Source of the DNA: Sanderia malayensis
Taxonomy: Eukaryota > Cnidaria > Scyphozoa > Semaeostomeae > Pelagiidae
NCBI GenBank assembly: GCA_013076295.1
Contig: RQOL01000699.1
Coordinates: 1,054,001-1,118,000 of the forward strand
DNA length: 64,000 nucleotides
Reading direction: 5' to 3'
The notes under the pieces are model-generated. The model was given only the letters and a program-made list of their open reading frames with translations, was not told the origin of the DNA and made no database searches. Below, piece after piece: positions 1-11,054 of the stretch (position 1 is the first letter of the stretch; each line of letters starts with the position of its first letter). Both the position numbers and the translations under genes were made by a program.

Positions 1-149
1 CATATTGCTACACAGTAAAATCCCGATAGCTCGAACCACCAGGGCACTGAACTCGATGGTTTACGTGATCGAATAATCGATGGGGGTTGAAGTTAAGAAG
101 TAACGTAGTGGGCAAGGCTCCTTTGGGGAATGCAAAGAATCAAGCTATT

Positions 150-232
150 AGAGAGCTCGTGTTATCGGGAATCGGGATTAATGAATCGAGAATCGGGATA
201 AATGGATCGAGAATCGGGATTAATGGATTAAA
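150..232. repeat. Short tandem repeat just past the stop codon of the minus-strand gene
   Basis: About three imperfect copies of a 20-21 bp unit (GAATCGGGATTAATGGATCG) lie 4 bp beyond the TAG at 236-238, in what would be the 3' UTR of the minus-strand gene. A related AATCCCGATAGCTCGAA sits at 31-47 in inverted orientation, so this may be the worn end of an inverted-repeat element running off the left edge. Confidence 0.5.
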
Positions 233-235
233 GCA

Positions 236-3200
236 CTACGGCGAAACTACTGGCTTTGGAGGCACCATAGGCTTGCCCGCCTTTGACATTGGTACTTTCG
301 ACTTCAGCATTAAGGCAAGGTCCTTGACATTGTTTCCCGGCGGTGAAGTACTAATATCACTTTTTCCCGGGCTGCTTCCATAACTGCTGGCACTTACCGG
401 TCTGGCCTCTTTGTCATTCGACGGCCCAGTTCTCTCCGATACTTTCATCGGCAACTTCGGTGGCTTGTTATTCCTGAAATTGTTACCTGGCACCTTTTGC
501 GCATCCGATACCCGGGCTTCTTGACCCCTGCTCGCAACAGAACTGTTTGCGGGTAATTCACTTACGATACCATCCAAGGCGCCCGATTTCAACATGATGT
601 CATTGCTTTCCTGCGCGCTCTTGCTTCGGATTCTCTTCTCCCGCTGTTTTGCGATCGGTACGCCATCAGACTTGAAGATGCGCTCTCCACTGGCCTCGCC
701 TTTCAACTCGCCAACTCCCCCCGCTTTGGCATCGATATACGAAACCGCTCTCGACTCCGGCGGCTTTTTAAACACCCGTTTCTTCACTTCCGGTCTCCCG
801 GGATCATTTGCAGAAAACCTGTCGTTGTCATCGGCATTCTCCTCCGCATCGACGTACGGCTGCGAAGCGCGTCGCTCGTGGGCAATTTTCTTGAAAACCC
901 TCTGCTTTATCTCTGGTTTAACCTGCTCCTTCACACTTTCATCCGCGTAGAAATCCTGCAGTATTCTCTCAACGTCGTCGGTGTTTACGTAAATCGCTTC
1001 TGCACGAATGCGTCTCTCCGGCTTAGGGGGAGGGGTACCTTTTCCAACCTCCATACAGTCGTACGGTATCTCGTACAGATGATCTTCGAGGCCCAAACCG
1101 TCCCATAATGCTTCATATCTGTCCAACGGTTCAGTATAATCATCTGAAAAATAAAACCAAGATTTTTTTATTTACTATAAATGACCACGTCTCTCGAGCA
1201 GTGTACCCATGTCTGCATGAGGAGGAGTTCGATCTGCGTGTCTTCCAAGTATACACAGGTAGCCATACAGCCGTTATGGTGATAGCCGGGAGGACACAGT
1301 GCATTAAGTCTACACGCATATATTATGCTCGTCTTCATAATATCTATACGTAGACTCGTTACATTACGTCCCAGTGCCTCGCTCGCAAATCGCTCAACAC
1401 AAGGCTCACCTCAAACAAGCGAGCAAAAACGAGCGAGGCACAGGAACACAATGTAGTGAGCATCTAATCTATACGCATATATTAGTTGATTTGAGCACTC
1501 TGCGCATGCTCGAACCACGTTCTCCCATACCATAAACCCAAGAAGAAAGACAATTCACGCTTGCTTTAGCTGGAGATCAAAAAACTTTCAAGGGGCAACA
1601 GAAAACAAAATAACATGATACCACATGCCAAAATACAAACCCCCTCTAGAGATCCTGGAAATTGTACTATCCGACGCACAGCGCACCAAACCAGGATGAC
1701 GTAATCCAAATAAATTCGGTCTGATGTAGCCAGGTTCTTCGTAGCTATCATCATCACCATCATCGTCATCACAATCTTCCAAGTCAAAATCGTGGTTGGT
1801 GACGTCATCATTGTTGTTTTCCGCCTTCGGTATGACAAGGGGGCTTCTGTTAACCGGATTGGCAGATTTGCGATGCGATTTTTCTCTGTCGAGGTTTGAT
1901 GACTGACTCCCTGAAAGACAGAATTACTACAATGAACAGGTAATTATAAGCGCACGTAATGAAGAGGGGAACGTGGCATACAAGCGATGCACTGAGTACA
2001 ATGAAATATTGGCCCATACCAAACAAAAAGGATAAGGTTTATCTAAGTTCAACTAACTCGGGAGAATGGTTGCATGCAGAAGTTTTCAACCTTGCTCCAA
2101 ACCTGAAAAATTTGGTCCAAAACTTTCTCATTTTAACACAATGCACAACGTTCCTCATTTTTCACAAAACTTCCTAGAAACCAGGTGTGTAGGTGTGAAG
2201 AGCCTTTGTAAATATTCTCGGGAAGTAATGAGGTACAATGGGGGCGCGATATAACGAGACCCTGGCATAACTTATGCAACAATACAGTGGAATCTCTATG
2301 AAATGGACACAGGACACTTCCCCGCAACGGACAACATTATAAACGCCTAGTATAGCCCAGCGTGTCTATACAATTGCAGTAGTAGAGACTAGAAACAGAT
2401 AGACACATACTTCTTCTGAAATCTGATAAGGGCAGCGCGGGTGGGGGCTTCATCGGTCTGGGGTGGAGAGGTGGAGACGCGCTGTGCAGTTGTTGAGCGA
2501 CAATGTTGTTCTGATTCTCCTGGCTTGTCGATCGCTTCACCTTGGCTTTTTGTTTCTTGTTCATCAACTTTGTTATCGGGAAATTCGAGCCAAGTGGAGA
2601 TGGAAGTTTGGAATTTCTCTTCTTTTTCTTTTTCTCGTTTTTCTTCTCCTGTTGTATTTCTTTTTTCGTTAGAACAGGAGACGGAGGAGGGGAGGTCGCT
2701 TGTACAACTGATGTTTCCATTCCATTGGAAAGAGGCCTGTTCAGTACTTCGGAAAGAGGCCGGTTCTGCGTACAGTGTGCGGTATCCTCTAGACCCAGTT
2801 CTTTGGCTAGTTCGGCTACTATTTCCGACGCCTCGTTGTTATCTTAAAAGGTAAAACAGTTAGCAATTACATTAACGGAGCCTTTAACCAAATACACACT
2901 TCTTACAACAGAAGTTACAACAAAAAAGCTACAGTTTTAGGCTTTACGAGCTGTTATCGATGTCCCACAGATGGAACATTGATAAGAGCTGTCAATATCA
3001 TTTTACGTAGCTGAAGTTTTTAACCTGTATACAAATTCATGATCATAATGGTGATGATTATTATTACGAAATGAGCTTATATTTTTACTTTCATGCTGAC
3101 TGTCCGTTGTCAAATGTCTTGGAATATCAGGCAGGTATTCGATGATGCTTTTCGATGCTTCACACAAGCTGTTCACTTTGGCAGCATTATCCTTGTACAC

Positions 3201-4665
3201 ATCCATCAACTCCAGCAAAGCATTCTTTATTACTCTAGCCTGCAAAGCCAAACAGGAGTTAATGCACCTACGTCATTTCTATTGGACTTTGATCTCTGGT
3301 GTCACATGACTATTGACCTGTTGTAGGGTAAATCTCAATTGAGCACCAAAGAGCTTTGACATTCAACAAGGGAGCTTATTACAGAGAGAGAGCTTAATAG
3401 AGAAAGGGGCTTGATAGAGCTTCAGTGGGCATTTAATTTTTTGCGTTTCCCAAATCGAAGATGCTATTTCCATGGCTTGACTCTAGCAGTAGACAAGATA
3501 AAGTAACATGGCTAATACCTAAAACTCATCATACCTTAAAGATCTCTCCTTTAACAAACTTGACTTGTAGCTCCGCTGCAAGTTCTTCCTCTTCTGCAGA
3601 TTTCTACGAAGAATAATTTAGAATTTATTCTTGTGATATTTTTAAGACTACAACAAATCTTAAAATCATAATGGATGTAGTAATCACAAAGAAAATTCAA
3701 TTCGATGTCTTGATTGCTTTACCTTGATAATATCTTCTTGCAATTCATTGATTTTTGCCATGTCACTTTTCCTTTTCAAGCCTTCAGACTGTTTTTGCAA
3801 TTTCTCCAGCTCTTCTTTTGTGTTAGTGTGCTGCTTTTTAATCGCATCTAAGCCTTGTTCAATTTGCAGAATTTCACCGAGTGACTTTGAGAAATGCAAG
3901 CCCTGTGAGTGAAAAATCCAACATATAAGCATGGTTCCCTTTAATGGAAACAGTTTTTTGAAAATTCTTTTAAAACTATAATATAGGTACTCTCTATATT
4001 CTGAAGTCTGTATATCGATTTCCCGTGAGAATGCTCAATACATTTAAGTAGAGCTAGACGTATGCGGAAGGGAAAAGAGTCAAAAGACTGAACTCTGCAT
4101 CTCAACAAGCCTGATTCATGGTTTCCCACTCATCAGGAGATGTACTATTCCATATTCTATATGTAAATATTTTGGGTGACTATCTACAAAGTGTGGTAAC
4201 TTCAGCCACCACGAAGTGAGAGGAATTTGAAATATACCTGCCCTTGGTTCTGTCACTGCAAAGGATACACTCACATACCTGCTCAGCAAATTTCTTCTGT
4301 ACGGTAGACCACATCAACGAAACATCGTAAAGTTTTTCCACGGTATCATGCAAAGCAGGGTTGCCTTCACCCTTTGCCCACTTTAACAGTGATGTAGCAG
4401 CTGTAAAAATAAATATATTACTGAATATTACTGAATTCGGTATAAAATTACGGCTTTGCTCTGCTTTTTGTCCCATGTCTTGTCTTGGGAGCTTAAAAAT
4501 TGTGTTGGGAAATTGAAATTCTAAGTCATTGTATATTACCATTAACTCTTGCCATGATAAGTTTTAGATTTGCTTCATGGATTTGCCTTTCTTCTGAAAT
4601 TGTCACAACAAGAGCAGTGTGGCTTCGCAATGCCTCGAAGCGATTTCCAAAGTTCATCATGATTG
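236..4665 (-). CDS. Unrecognised protein with N-terminal BAR-like coiled-coil and long disordered tail (8 visible exons)
   Basis: Spliced minus-strand gene. Exons, 5' to 3': 4665-4540, 4400-4279, 3902-3723, 3603-3535, 3239-3089, 2842-2411, 1910-1641 and 1143-236, which ends in TAG. All junctions are AG/GT and the phases agree throughout. From the first ATG (4660-4658) the frame gives 750 residues; an earlier exon may exist because exon 1 as listed opens with a splice acceptor. Residues 1 to about 215 are strongly helical, with heptad-like Lys/Glu/Leu stretches such as KKQHTNTKEELEKLQKQ, and resemble a BAR/F-BAR type membrane-curvature module. The rest is low complexity: a poly-Lys run, proline-rich PPP motifs, an acidic Asp run near 1760, and a basic tail rich in PPKP motifs that could bind SH3 domains. 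The BAR assignment is inference from helix pattern only; I do not recognise the family. The gene lies outside the tandem duplication. Confidence 0.7.
1351..1463. mobile_element. MITE of the ACTCATTACATTGCGTCCC family (intron of the 236-4665 gene)
   Basis: About 110-bp fold-back element with ends reading TAGACTCGTTACATTACG and a diverged complement ending ...AATGTAGTGAGCATCTA. The centre holds inverted CTCGCTCG / CGAGCGAG motifs. The same family occurs at 26265-26347, 33129-33231, 49888-49970 and 55916-56017. This copy is outside the duplication and is more diverged than the others. It fills much of the 1144-1640 intron; I see nothing else there. Confidence 0.65.
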
Positions 4666-5730
4666 CTATATAAAAAGATGCAGAAATTTAATAATTATCA
4701 AACTGTTGTTTGCTGATACACAAAAACAATGTACACAAATATGGTAAATACCTAATAAAATCACAATTTGTAAACAAAGGTATATAGTTCTTTTATAAAA
4801 CATAATGTCTTTAACAATACTGGGGCTCAAAATTGCCAAAAAAAATTAAAATCTAAGAATATGTAACAATGGAAAAATCAAGGCTCAACAAAAGTAAGGA
4901 TATTAATAAAAAGTGTGCAAATAAAGAATACGTAAATAAAAAGATAAACACATCAAGGCAAACTATCTGTACTTTTTAGACAACATTTTTGAAAAAATGT
5001 CATGATTTATGAAGACTTCTAGCCTTGTTCTTTGTTTTCTTTTACAGAAATTTGCCGAGCTAGCCGAGCATGTTAGCGGTGAGTTTGGTTTCAGCAGAGG
5101 ATAATCAGAGTAAATAAGGCAAAAGAATGCTGAATGATCTCGTAATATTTTTAAAAATTTGATAAACATGTTAATTGTCTTCATAACAAGTCTGCTCGTG
5201 CAATTAGAGGATAAATTAAACATGTGATTTCAAGACGAAGACCTTCAGGCCGAATGTTGACTGCGTATGCGGAAGCAACCGAACCAATAACTTTATTGTT
5301 TTGACTGAATGAATAAAACTGTAATACCTAAATGTAGAAATTACCTTCTTTTTGGGGTCCAGAGCTTCTTAATGAATGTATTTACATGATAAACATGAAT
5401 ACATAAAGGTACTAGGTCGCCTAAATTCCGATGTTTTGCTGCTGCAGAAAAAGTACGTCTCAGAGACAGTTGTTTATGATGATTATTATTATCGCACTTC
5501 GCGTTTCCTGTCAGACAATGAATAGCCGGTTAAAAACAAATAACTGAGGAGTGATTTATCAAGCCAATTAATTGCCAGAAAAAAATGCTTGCAATATTGA
5601 AATGTTTGTAATATTGCTCTTCAGGAGATCAACTTGACGAATGCGGCAAATGGTATAATATTTGGTCAACATTACAATGCCATGCGCCAAAGAAAAACAC
5701 CGGTAGAATGGTACAACGGATGCGTTAAGC
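4666..5730. other. Upstream intron or 5' flank of the 236-4665 gene, no gene recognised
   Basis: AT-rich sequence with no open frame that I can support. If the minus-strand gene has an earlier exon or 5' UTR, it should lie here. The right edge (5731) is the left boundary of the tandem duplication. Confidence 0.5.
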
Positions 5731-5766
5731 CTATTTATATATTGCTGCTAACGTATGGGGGGTGAG

Positions 5767-6163
5767 GGGGTATAAGTATGACAAAAATCGTCGTAGGAAA
5801 CCCAACGTCGTACGTCGTATTGTATTCAATTATCCCAAAACGAAATACATTTTTCATTCCGTCGTACGTCGTATTCCATTTCATCATATGTCATATTCCA
5901 TTCCATCATATGTCGTATTCTATTGTACTGTATGTCGTAATGTGTTTTTTGATTGTCGTAATGAAAGAAAACCTCTGAACGTCGAGTCGTTGTGTCGTGA
6001 ACAACAGACCCAGCAGACCATGAAATTAATAGCATTTGCCAGATCATCCTGTGAATCACGGCAGATCGTCGTGTACACTTTCAATCATCGTAATTCCACA
6101 ATCAACCGTCGTGATTCAACGTTTGGTTTTGTACGACGATTTTTGTCATACTTATTACCCCCA
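5767..6163. mobile_element. Palindromic MITE at the duplication edge (unit 1)
   Basis: Terminal inverted repeats GGGGGTATAAGTATGACAAA and the complement ending near 6163. The interior is built from short repeats of the type CATCGTATGTCGTATTCCAT, some inverted, so the whole element can fold back. It begins only about 36 bp inside the duplication breakpoint. The counterpart in unit 2 is 36130-36468, with the internal array differently arranged. Confidence 0.75.
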
Positions 6164-6169
6164 TTATAG

Positions 6170-6919
6170 CTAACGTGTCTTTTCATTCTCCGAGGAGGAA
6201 CTATCTACAGTTATCATCGGCAGACTGGCTGGACGTCTTGCTTGGATTAAAGCTTGTAAATACGTTTCTTGCAATGCTGGTATTCTTGGGCCGCGCCGCG
6301 TTGAAGCGGTCGCCGCAGGCGGACTCACGAAGCAACTCGACGGACGATTTTTGACGTCGGCGACGCTTTTCAAGCTCTTGCTGCTAGAACTATTGCATAA
6401 GGATAATTTACGGCAGACCGGGAGCCCGGTGGGAGGGTTCGTATCGACGCTGGAGAATGTTTCGGAACAGCATTCTCTCGCACCATCTCGACTACTCGTC
6501 GCGCTAACTTTCTTTGAAACACCGCATCTGCGATACGACGTTGACAGTTGCATGGATTGCATTCCGAATAATTGGTGTACGCTGTAGAAAGTTCCCGCTT
6601 TGCACCGAAGCGCCTTCGCATCTTCAGCGCAGATTCCAGGCAAACTCAGCCCCGTGTCAACAAAACGCCGCTCCGTCCAAACTTGCGGCGGGTTTTCGTC
6701 AACCGCTACGGCCGCGCGCAATTCGTTTTCGACGATTCCCGGCGTAACATCAACCGGCGGACTCAGCGTGTTATTCCGCGACGAATCAACGTGACAATTG
6801 TTCGACGATGCCATCCGCATTCGGTTGCTTCTTGCTCTCAATTTTGCCGTCATGGCGGTGAAACTTCGCCGTCTGCTCAAGTCAGCTGTACCTCGAGATC
6901 CTGTCCTGTGATTTTGCAT
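6170..6919 (-). CDS. Unrecognised Ser/Arg-rich protein, 249 aa (unit 1)
   Basis: Single open frame from ATG 6919-6917 to TAG 6172-6170. It is notably GC-richer than its surroundings, as expected for coding sequence here. The protein is serine-rich and probably disordered, with an RRRSF motif near the N-terminus, several Cys residues mid-protein, a PPAATASTRRGPR stretch and a SSSSENEKTR C-terminus. I see no domain that I recognise, no signal peptide and no membrane segment. It lies about 0.9 kb downstream of CFAP300 on the same strand. The unit 2 copy (36471-37220) is open over the same length, with about 11 amino-acid differences and no indel. It may have upstream exons that I cannot place. 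Confidence 0.6.
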   Translation of the reverse strand: MQNHRTGSRGTADLSRRRSFTAMTAKLRARSNRMRMASSNNCHVDSSRNNTLSPPVDVTPGIVENELRAAVAVDENPPQVWTERRFVDTGLSLPGICAEDAKALRCKAGTFYSVHQLFGMQSMQLSTSYRRCGVSKKVSATSSRDGARECCSETFSSVDTNPPTGLPVCRKLSLCNSSSSKSLKSVADVKNRPSSCFVSPPAATASTRRGPRIPALQETYLQALIQARRPASLPMITVDSSSSENEKTR

Positions 6920-7853
6920 AGTGGCATTGTTATTGAATAACACTATACGCTTACCAAAAAGATTTTAAAGGCATCTCTCTTTTACAAGTGCATAGCTTTG
7001 GTTTGTTGATGTTCATGCACAATTTATGCAATTCATAGTCTGCGGAATTCTTTGCATATTTATAAGCGCGGTTAGAAAGAGATATGCTGGAAACACGAGC
7101 ATTTTTATCTCCTAATTATCTTTGTCTTCTTGTCTGCTGACCGCGTTGCCGTGATTTGCAAAGCATGGTAATCTAACAGCGAAATTATTCATTAAACCAA
7201 TAAGACCTTTTTTGACGAAAATGCAAGTTTCATCAAGATCAACTGATAACTCTCTTCTCTAATTTGCGACTATTCAAGGAAATAGGTTTTGCATACTGTT
7301 TAAAAACGACAACTACGAGATCTGTTAGTAGCCAGTTGTTAAAAATGCTTCAACATTAACTGCTTTTGTTACAATTGAAGAACAGTGGTGAATGGTAGTT
7401 TTAAAATTACAGCACTTCATTTCGTAGAACTTTCTTTCTGAACGAACAAAGTTATCATTTAAGTCTATCATTATCATGTAAACTTCATTCAATGCATTAT
7501 GAACTCATTCAGTAAACACCAGCGTATAAGAACCTGTGAATTCTGCATCCAGCCTATTGTTCAAATACAATAACCAATTGTCTCTTCTATTGTTTTGGGC
7601 AGGGATTTCAGCCTGGATGGTTCTTAATTCACTGGTTCTTATACGCGGGTGTTTACTGTATTCGTATCAAATATGAACTCATATTGGAATAAAAACTCTT
7701 GTCCGAATATCAACTCTCCTCCGAATACCACGAACTCTCGTTCGAACATCAACTTTCACATTAATCCGAACTAATGCTTGGATGGGAATTCTTGTCGAGT
7801 ACATTCGACAACAATGCCACGTAACATCACATATCCTGATAATCCGTTGTGGA
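6920..7853. other. Intergenic spacer between the 249-aa ORF and CFAP300 (unit 1)
   Basis: AT-rich and without a supported gene. It holds the MITE at 7511-7657, which is absent from unit 2. The 3' UTR of CFAP300 should start at its right end. Confidence 0.6.
7511..7657. mobile_element. MITE of the AGTAAACACCCGCGTATAAG family, unit 1 only
   Basis: Inverted ends AGTAAACACCAGCGTATAAG and the complement CTTATACGCGGGTGTTTACT. The interior has a partial mirror around an ATTGTTCAAATACAATA / CTATTGTTTTGGG core. Unit 2 near 37800 lacks it, so this insertion is probably younger than the duplication. Sister copies are at 34163-34311, 56818-56965 and 63333-63438, with decayed ones at 24867-25020 and 48145-48288. 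Confidence 0.8.
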
Positions 7854-8026
7854 TTAGCTTTTCCAAGAGTGATGCCACACAAAGACGTTTCGCTTTGCGG
7901 GGTTCAGCATGAAATATGCAAAGGATTGTACGTGTGGCTGGCTGCTCGGATAAACCATGACATCGTTGGCCTGATAAACAATAAAGATCAAATTAAATAG
8001 AACTGAAAAGATTTATTTATTATTAC

Positions 8027-8057
<31 letters not shown>

Positions 8058-10188
8058 TTATTGGGACTGGCATTAGAGCATGTTAGATTTTACTTACCCA
8101 TAAAGAAACTTGCAATACGATTGAGCTGATTGTCAGCTGTTTAGTCGCTGCATCTTTATGAACGCTGAAACCGAGATGGAAATTGTGGTCAGTGACTTCC
8201 TTGGTGCCAGAGCCATAAAAATGGCATTCTTTGTGGATTGTGAAAAATTGTCGCTTGAGACAAGACAGTTCATAATATGTAATGGAATTATCAACACTTA
8301 ACTGTAGATCCTTGGAAAGTAAGTAATAGTTAACTAAGCCACCCACCTCACAAAGTCTTCATATAGAAATTTGGCAGTATCCAAATAAGGTGTCACCTCA
8401 TCTGCATACTAACCAAAAGGGACAAATTTTCTCAAAATAAAAAATATATCAGATAGAGGATAACTCAAAACAGATGTTTATGATTTTGCCTACCTGGCAA
8501 ACCTGGCCACCAAGGCAGAGATGTTTGAAAATGCAGAATAGAAACTCTGATTTTTCTTTCTCCATGAACAAGTCAAAGAAGTCAGATTCATCTGAAAGAA
8601 CCATCTTGGAAGAAATTTGTGAATTGATAAGACATACATAAAATATACTTCTTAAGTTATCATCTATTGGTTATATCATACGATACAGTGAACTCTGGAT
8701 GTAAAACACCAAGTGTGCAATGAAAATTTCAAAAATGTAAAAGCCTGGTTAAATCCCCAAGGGGGGCTCAGTATATGATAGCTTAGTGTAGCTAAATGGT
8801 GAGTATCCAATTTTAAAGTTCCAAAGGAGAGTCTTATTGGAGAGGAGGGGTTCAATTCAAAATCTCATTTCAAAAAGAAGTCTTAATGGAGAGATTGGCA
8901 TAACAGAGCTCTTAGGGTATTCAGATTAAGCATCTTGTCTCGTGAAAGTTGGGTTGGAGTTTTACATTGTTGGTCACAACAAAAATTCCTTTATTAAATT
9001 CCAATAGAACTCCAATGGATTCATTTACTGGAATTCCTTCTATTTTCAGTCTTACCTTCCTGAGCTCGTCTGAAATGAGAAAGTCTCCAAGTTGTTCATC
9101 ATAGCATTTACAAATTGATCCAGAGTCTCTCACAAGTCCTAGAATTAAAACAAAACATGATATGACACTGTTGTTTGACAAAACAGTTGACTAATTCAGT
9201 GATGAAGTGTGGCTTGGCATTACTGAAAAAGTCTAAATACCTGGTGTAAAGATCTTATCAAAAAAACCCATGTTTGTGACATTAGATTGAACTATTTCAA
9301 CCTCAGCTCTGTCAGCCTTCAAATTCCCTGCAAATAAAACAAGGTCAAGAATATTCAATATGCAATAATTAAATAACTGAGTCTACTTTTAGATCGAGTG
9401 CACTTATTAGCACTAACTTGACAAGTTAATCATATCTCTAATTAAGTTATCTCCAATTGAATTTTAAATATTATTTTTATAAACAATTAATTTATAAATA
9501 TTTTCAAGGGTATTTACCGATAGGTCCCCACGTATTTAAGCTGGAGGCAATCTAGAAGAATCACAATTTCAAATCAAAAGCCATGCAAGCAATTGTCACG
9601 GGTTATTAGTTTTTTTGACATGGAAAAGTGACATTAGACATGAAATGTAGTAGCCAAAGATAAGCAAGATACTATTATATCGAATGCAGAAAGTATTCAG
9701 CAATACATACTTCCAAGTGCTCTTGGACAGATTGGTCCTGAAAGAAGTTCTATTGGGAAAGAATTAGAGCTGCGATGAATGACATTTCCAGAAATGTACA
9801 ATGTGCTTGGGATGATAGGATTAGACCAGACATTGTTTCTACTACAAATCTTCTCTCCTAATTTATGTTATTACCATCACAAACTTCTCCTTTTCGTAAG
9901 CTTGAAAGTATTTATCGTAAGAAAACACCTGCAGCTTCATTCTTTGTGCAAGACCCCTAACAAGATAATTGAAAAATGGAAATAAGCTGGAGTGTAGGCT
10001 GTGGAAGGAAAGTGCTAAAAGTCAAGCAAACACAGTTGTTTCAATAATACATTGAAATCAATGATTGAGATCTTTTACAATAACAATACAAACCATTTTT
10101 GAAGAAATTCCTTGCTGGATTTAGCATCAAAGGCAGAAAATGATTTATTTGGGATGTATCGAAAAGAAAATTGCTTTTCACATGCCAT
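7854..10188 (-). CDS. CFAP300: CFAP300, cilia- and flagella-associated protein 300 (unit 1)
   Basis: Ten minus-strand exons: 10188-10094, 9956-9875, 9737-9711, 9551-9518, 9327-9241, 9138-9056, 8604-8494, 8408-8347, 8164-8098 and 7970-7854 (TAA). They total 765 nt, or 254 residues against about 267 in vertebrates. All junctions are AG/GT with matching phases. Diagnostic stretches recalled from the vertebrate protein are FRYIPNKSFSAFD, VRDSGSICKCYDE, FLISDELRK and EFLFCIFKHLCLGG. In vertebrates CFAP300 is a cytoplasmic factor needed to assemble outer and inner dynein arms of motile cilia; its loss causes primary ciliary dyskinesia. Exon 8 reads YADEV...LYEDF, where unit 2 reads YEDEV...LYKDF, closer to vertebrates. 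The frame is intact, so this copy may still be functional. It is head-to-head with USP9X. Confidence 0.93.
8018..8052. repeat. (ATT)n microsatellite, unit 1 only
   Basis: About ten ATT units in the last CFAP300 intron. Unit 2 has no repeat at the matching place (about 38175). Confidence 0.9.
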
Positions 10189-10241
10189 TACAATCAGTAA
10201 TATCAATATGGCAATTTTGCTTTGGTGGTGTGTAAGTAAAG

Positions 10242-10703
10242 CATAGAGATAGGATATAAGATAATCTAGAGTGCTAACGAGGCTCTCCCTCCAGACGCCA
10301 TCTCACCCTCCAATGGCGGCCATTTTTTTACCACTTGATACATCGAAACCCTGTGTTTGAGCACAGGGATACAAAAGTTCACCCTCCAAGAGATATCTGG
10401 GCCTAACAATTCGTGCCATTGCAAATTACATAAAAGTTTGTAACTTGCAATGATATTGTAAAAACAACCATGAACTTTCATTATAATGAATATAACATAA
10501 TATTTTAAAGATTTGAATGTTTCTTTGAGGTTTTTAATTGAAAGTATCAATGCATCATTGACTTCAAAATGTAAAGTTCTAGCTGTGGAGTTTTGTCCGC
10601 CATTTTGCTGGAGGGTGGCTGGCTAGAAATGTTTGCTTCACCCGCTATACAGAGGGAGTATCGGCCGTTAGCCCTCTAGATTATCTTATATCCTATCTCT
10701 ATG
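10242..10703. mobile_element. hAT-type non-autonomous element, 462 bp, unit 1 only
   Basis: Inverted ends CATAGAGATAGGATATAAGA, extending on through TAATCTAGAG, with a complement ending at 10703. It is flanked by a perfect 8-bp target duplication AAGTAAAG (10234-10241 and 10704-10711). Unit 2 near 40320 has the unoccupied site with a single AAGTAAAG. An 8-bp duplication is the hAT signature. It inserted about 50 bp upstream of the CFAP300 start codon. No transposase is encoded. Confidence 0.9.
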
Positions 10704-11054
10704 AAGTAAAGTAAGAGAAGAAAATCCCCAAAACTATCAAAAGGTGGGCGGAGGCGAACATGCGCTGGACAATATTACGTCATAGGCATACATGACGCAT
10801 TCAGTGTCAGTTGGGCAAACACTGATAAATTAGTATCTTTTCCTGTGATTAGCTTGATGAAACACTTTCATGTGTTACTTTTTCATAGTTATTACTTGTC
10901 TAAGAAAGTAAATATAACCAGACACCGAGGCCTCTTGAACCTTGAACCACAAACCTTTGGCTGCTTGCTTCAGGCTCATGATGTAATCATCTAGGTCTTT
11001 ACATAGAGTATTTATAAAGGACCTCTGTCTCCCAGAATGCACTTTCTTAAAGGG

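Noticed and set aside
236..1126. The 236-1126 minus frame as a stand-alone gene
   Set aside because: It begins at a TTG, not an ATG, and sits right behind a good acceptor (1143) in phase with the upstream exon, so it is the last exon of a larger gene.
9863..9880. A 1-bp insertion in unit 1 relative to unit 2 that seems to create a stop in CFAP300
   Set aside because: The continuous frame seen in unit 2 here is not exon. The conserved protein is restored by splicing from GTGATG/GTAA (9875) to the 27-nt exon 9737-9711, so the insertion is intronic and harmless.
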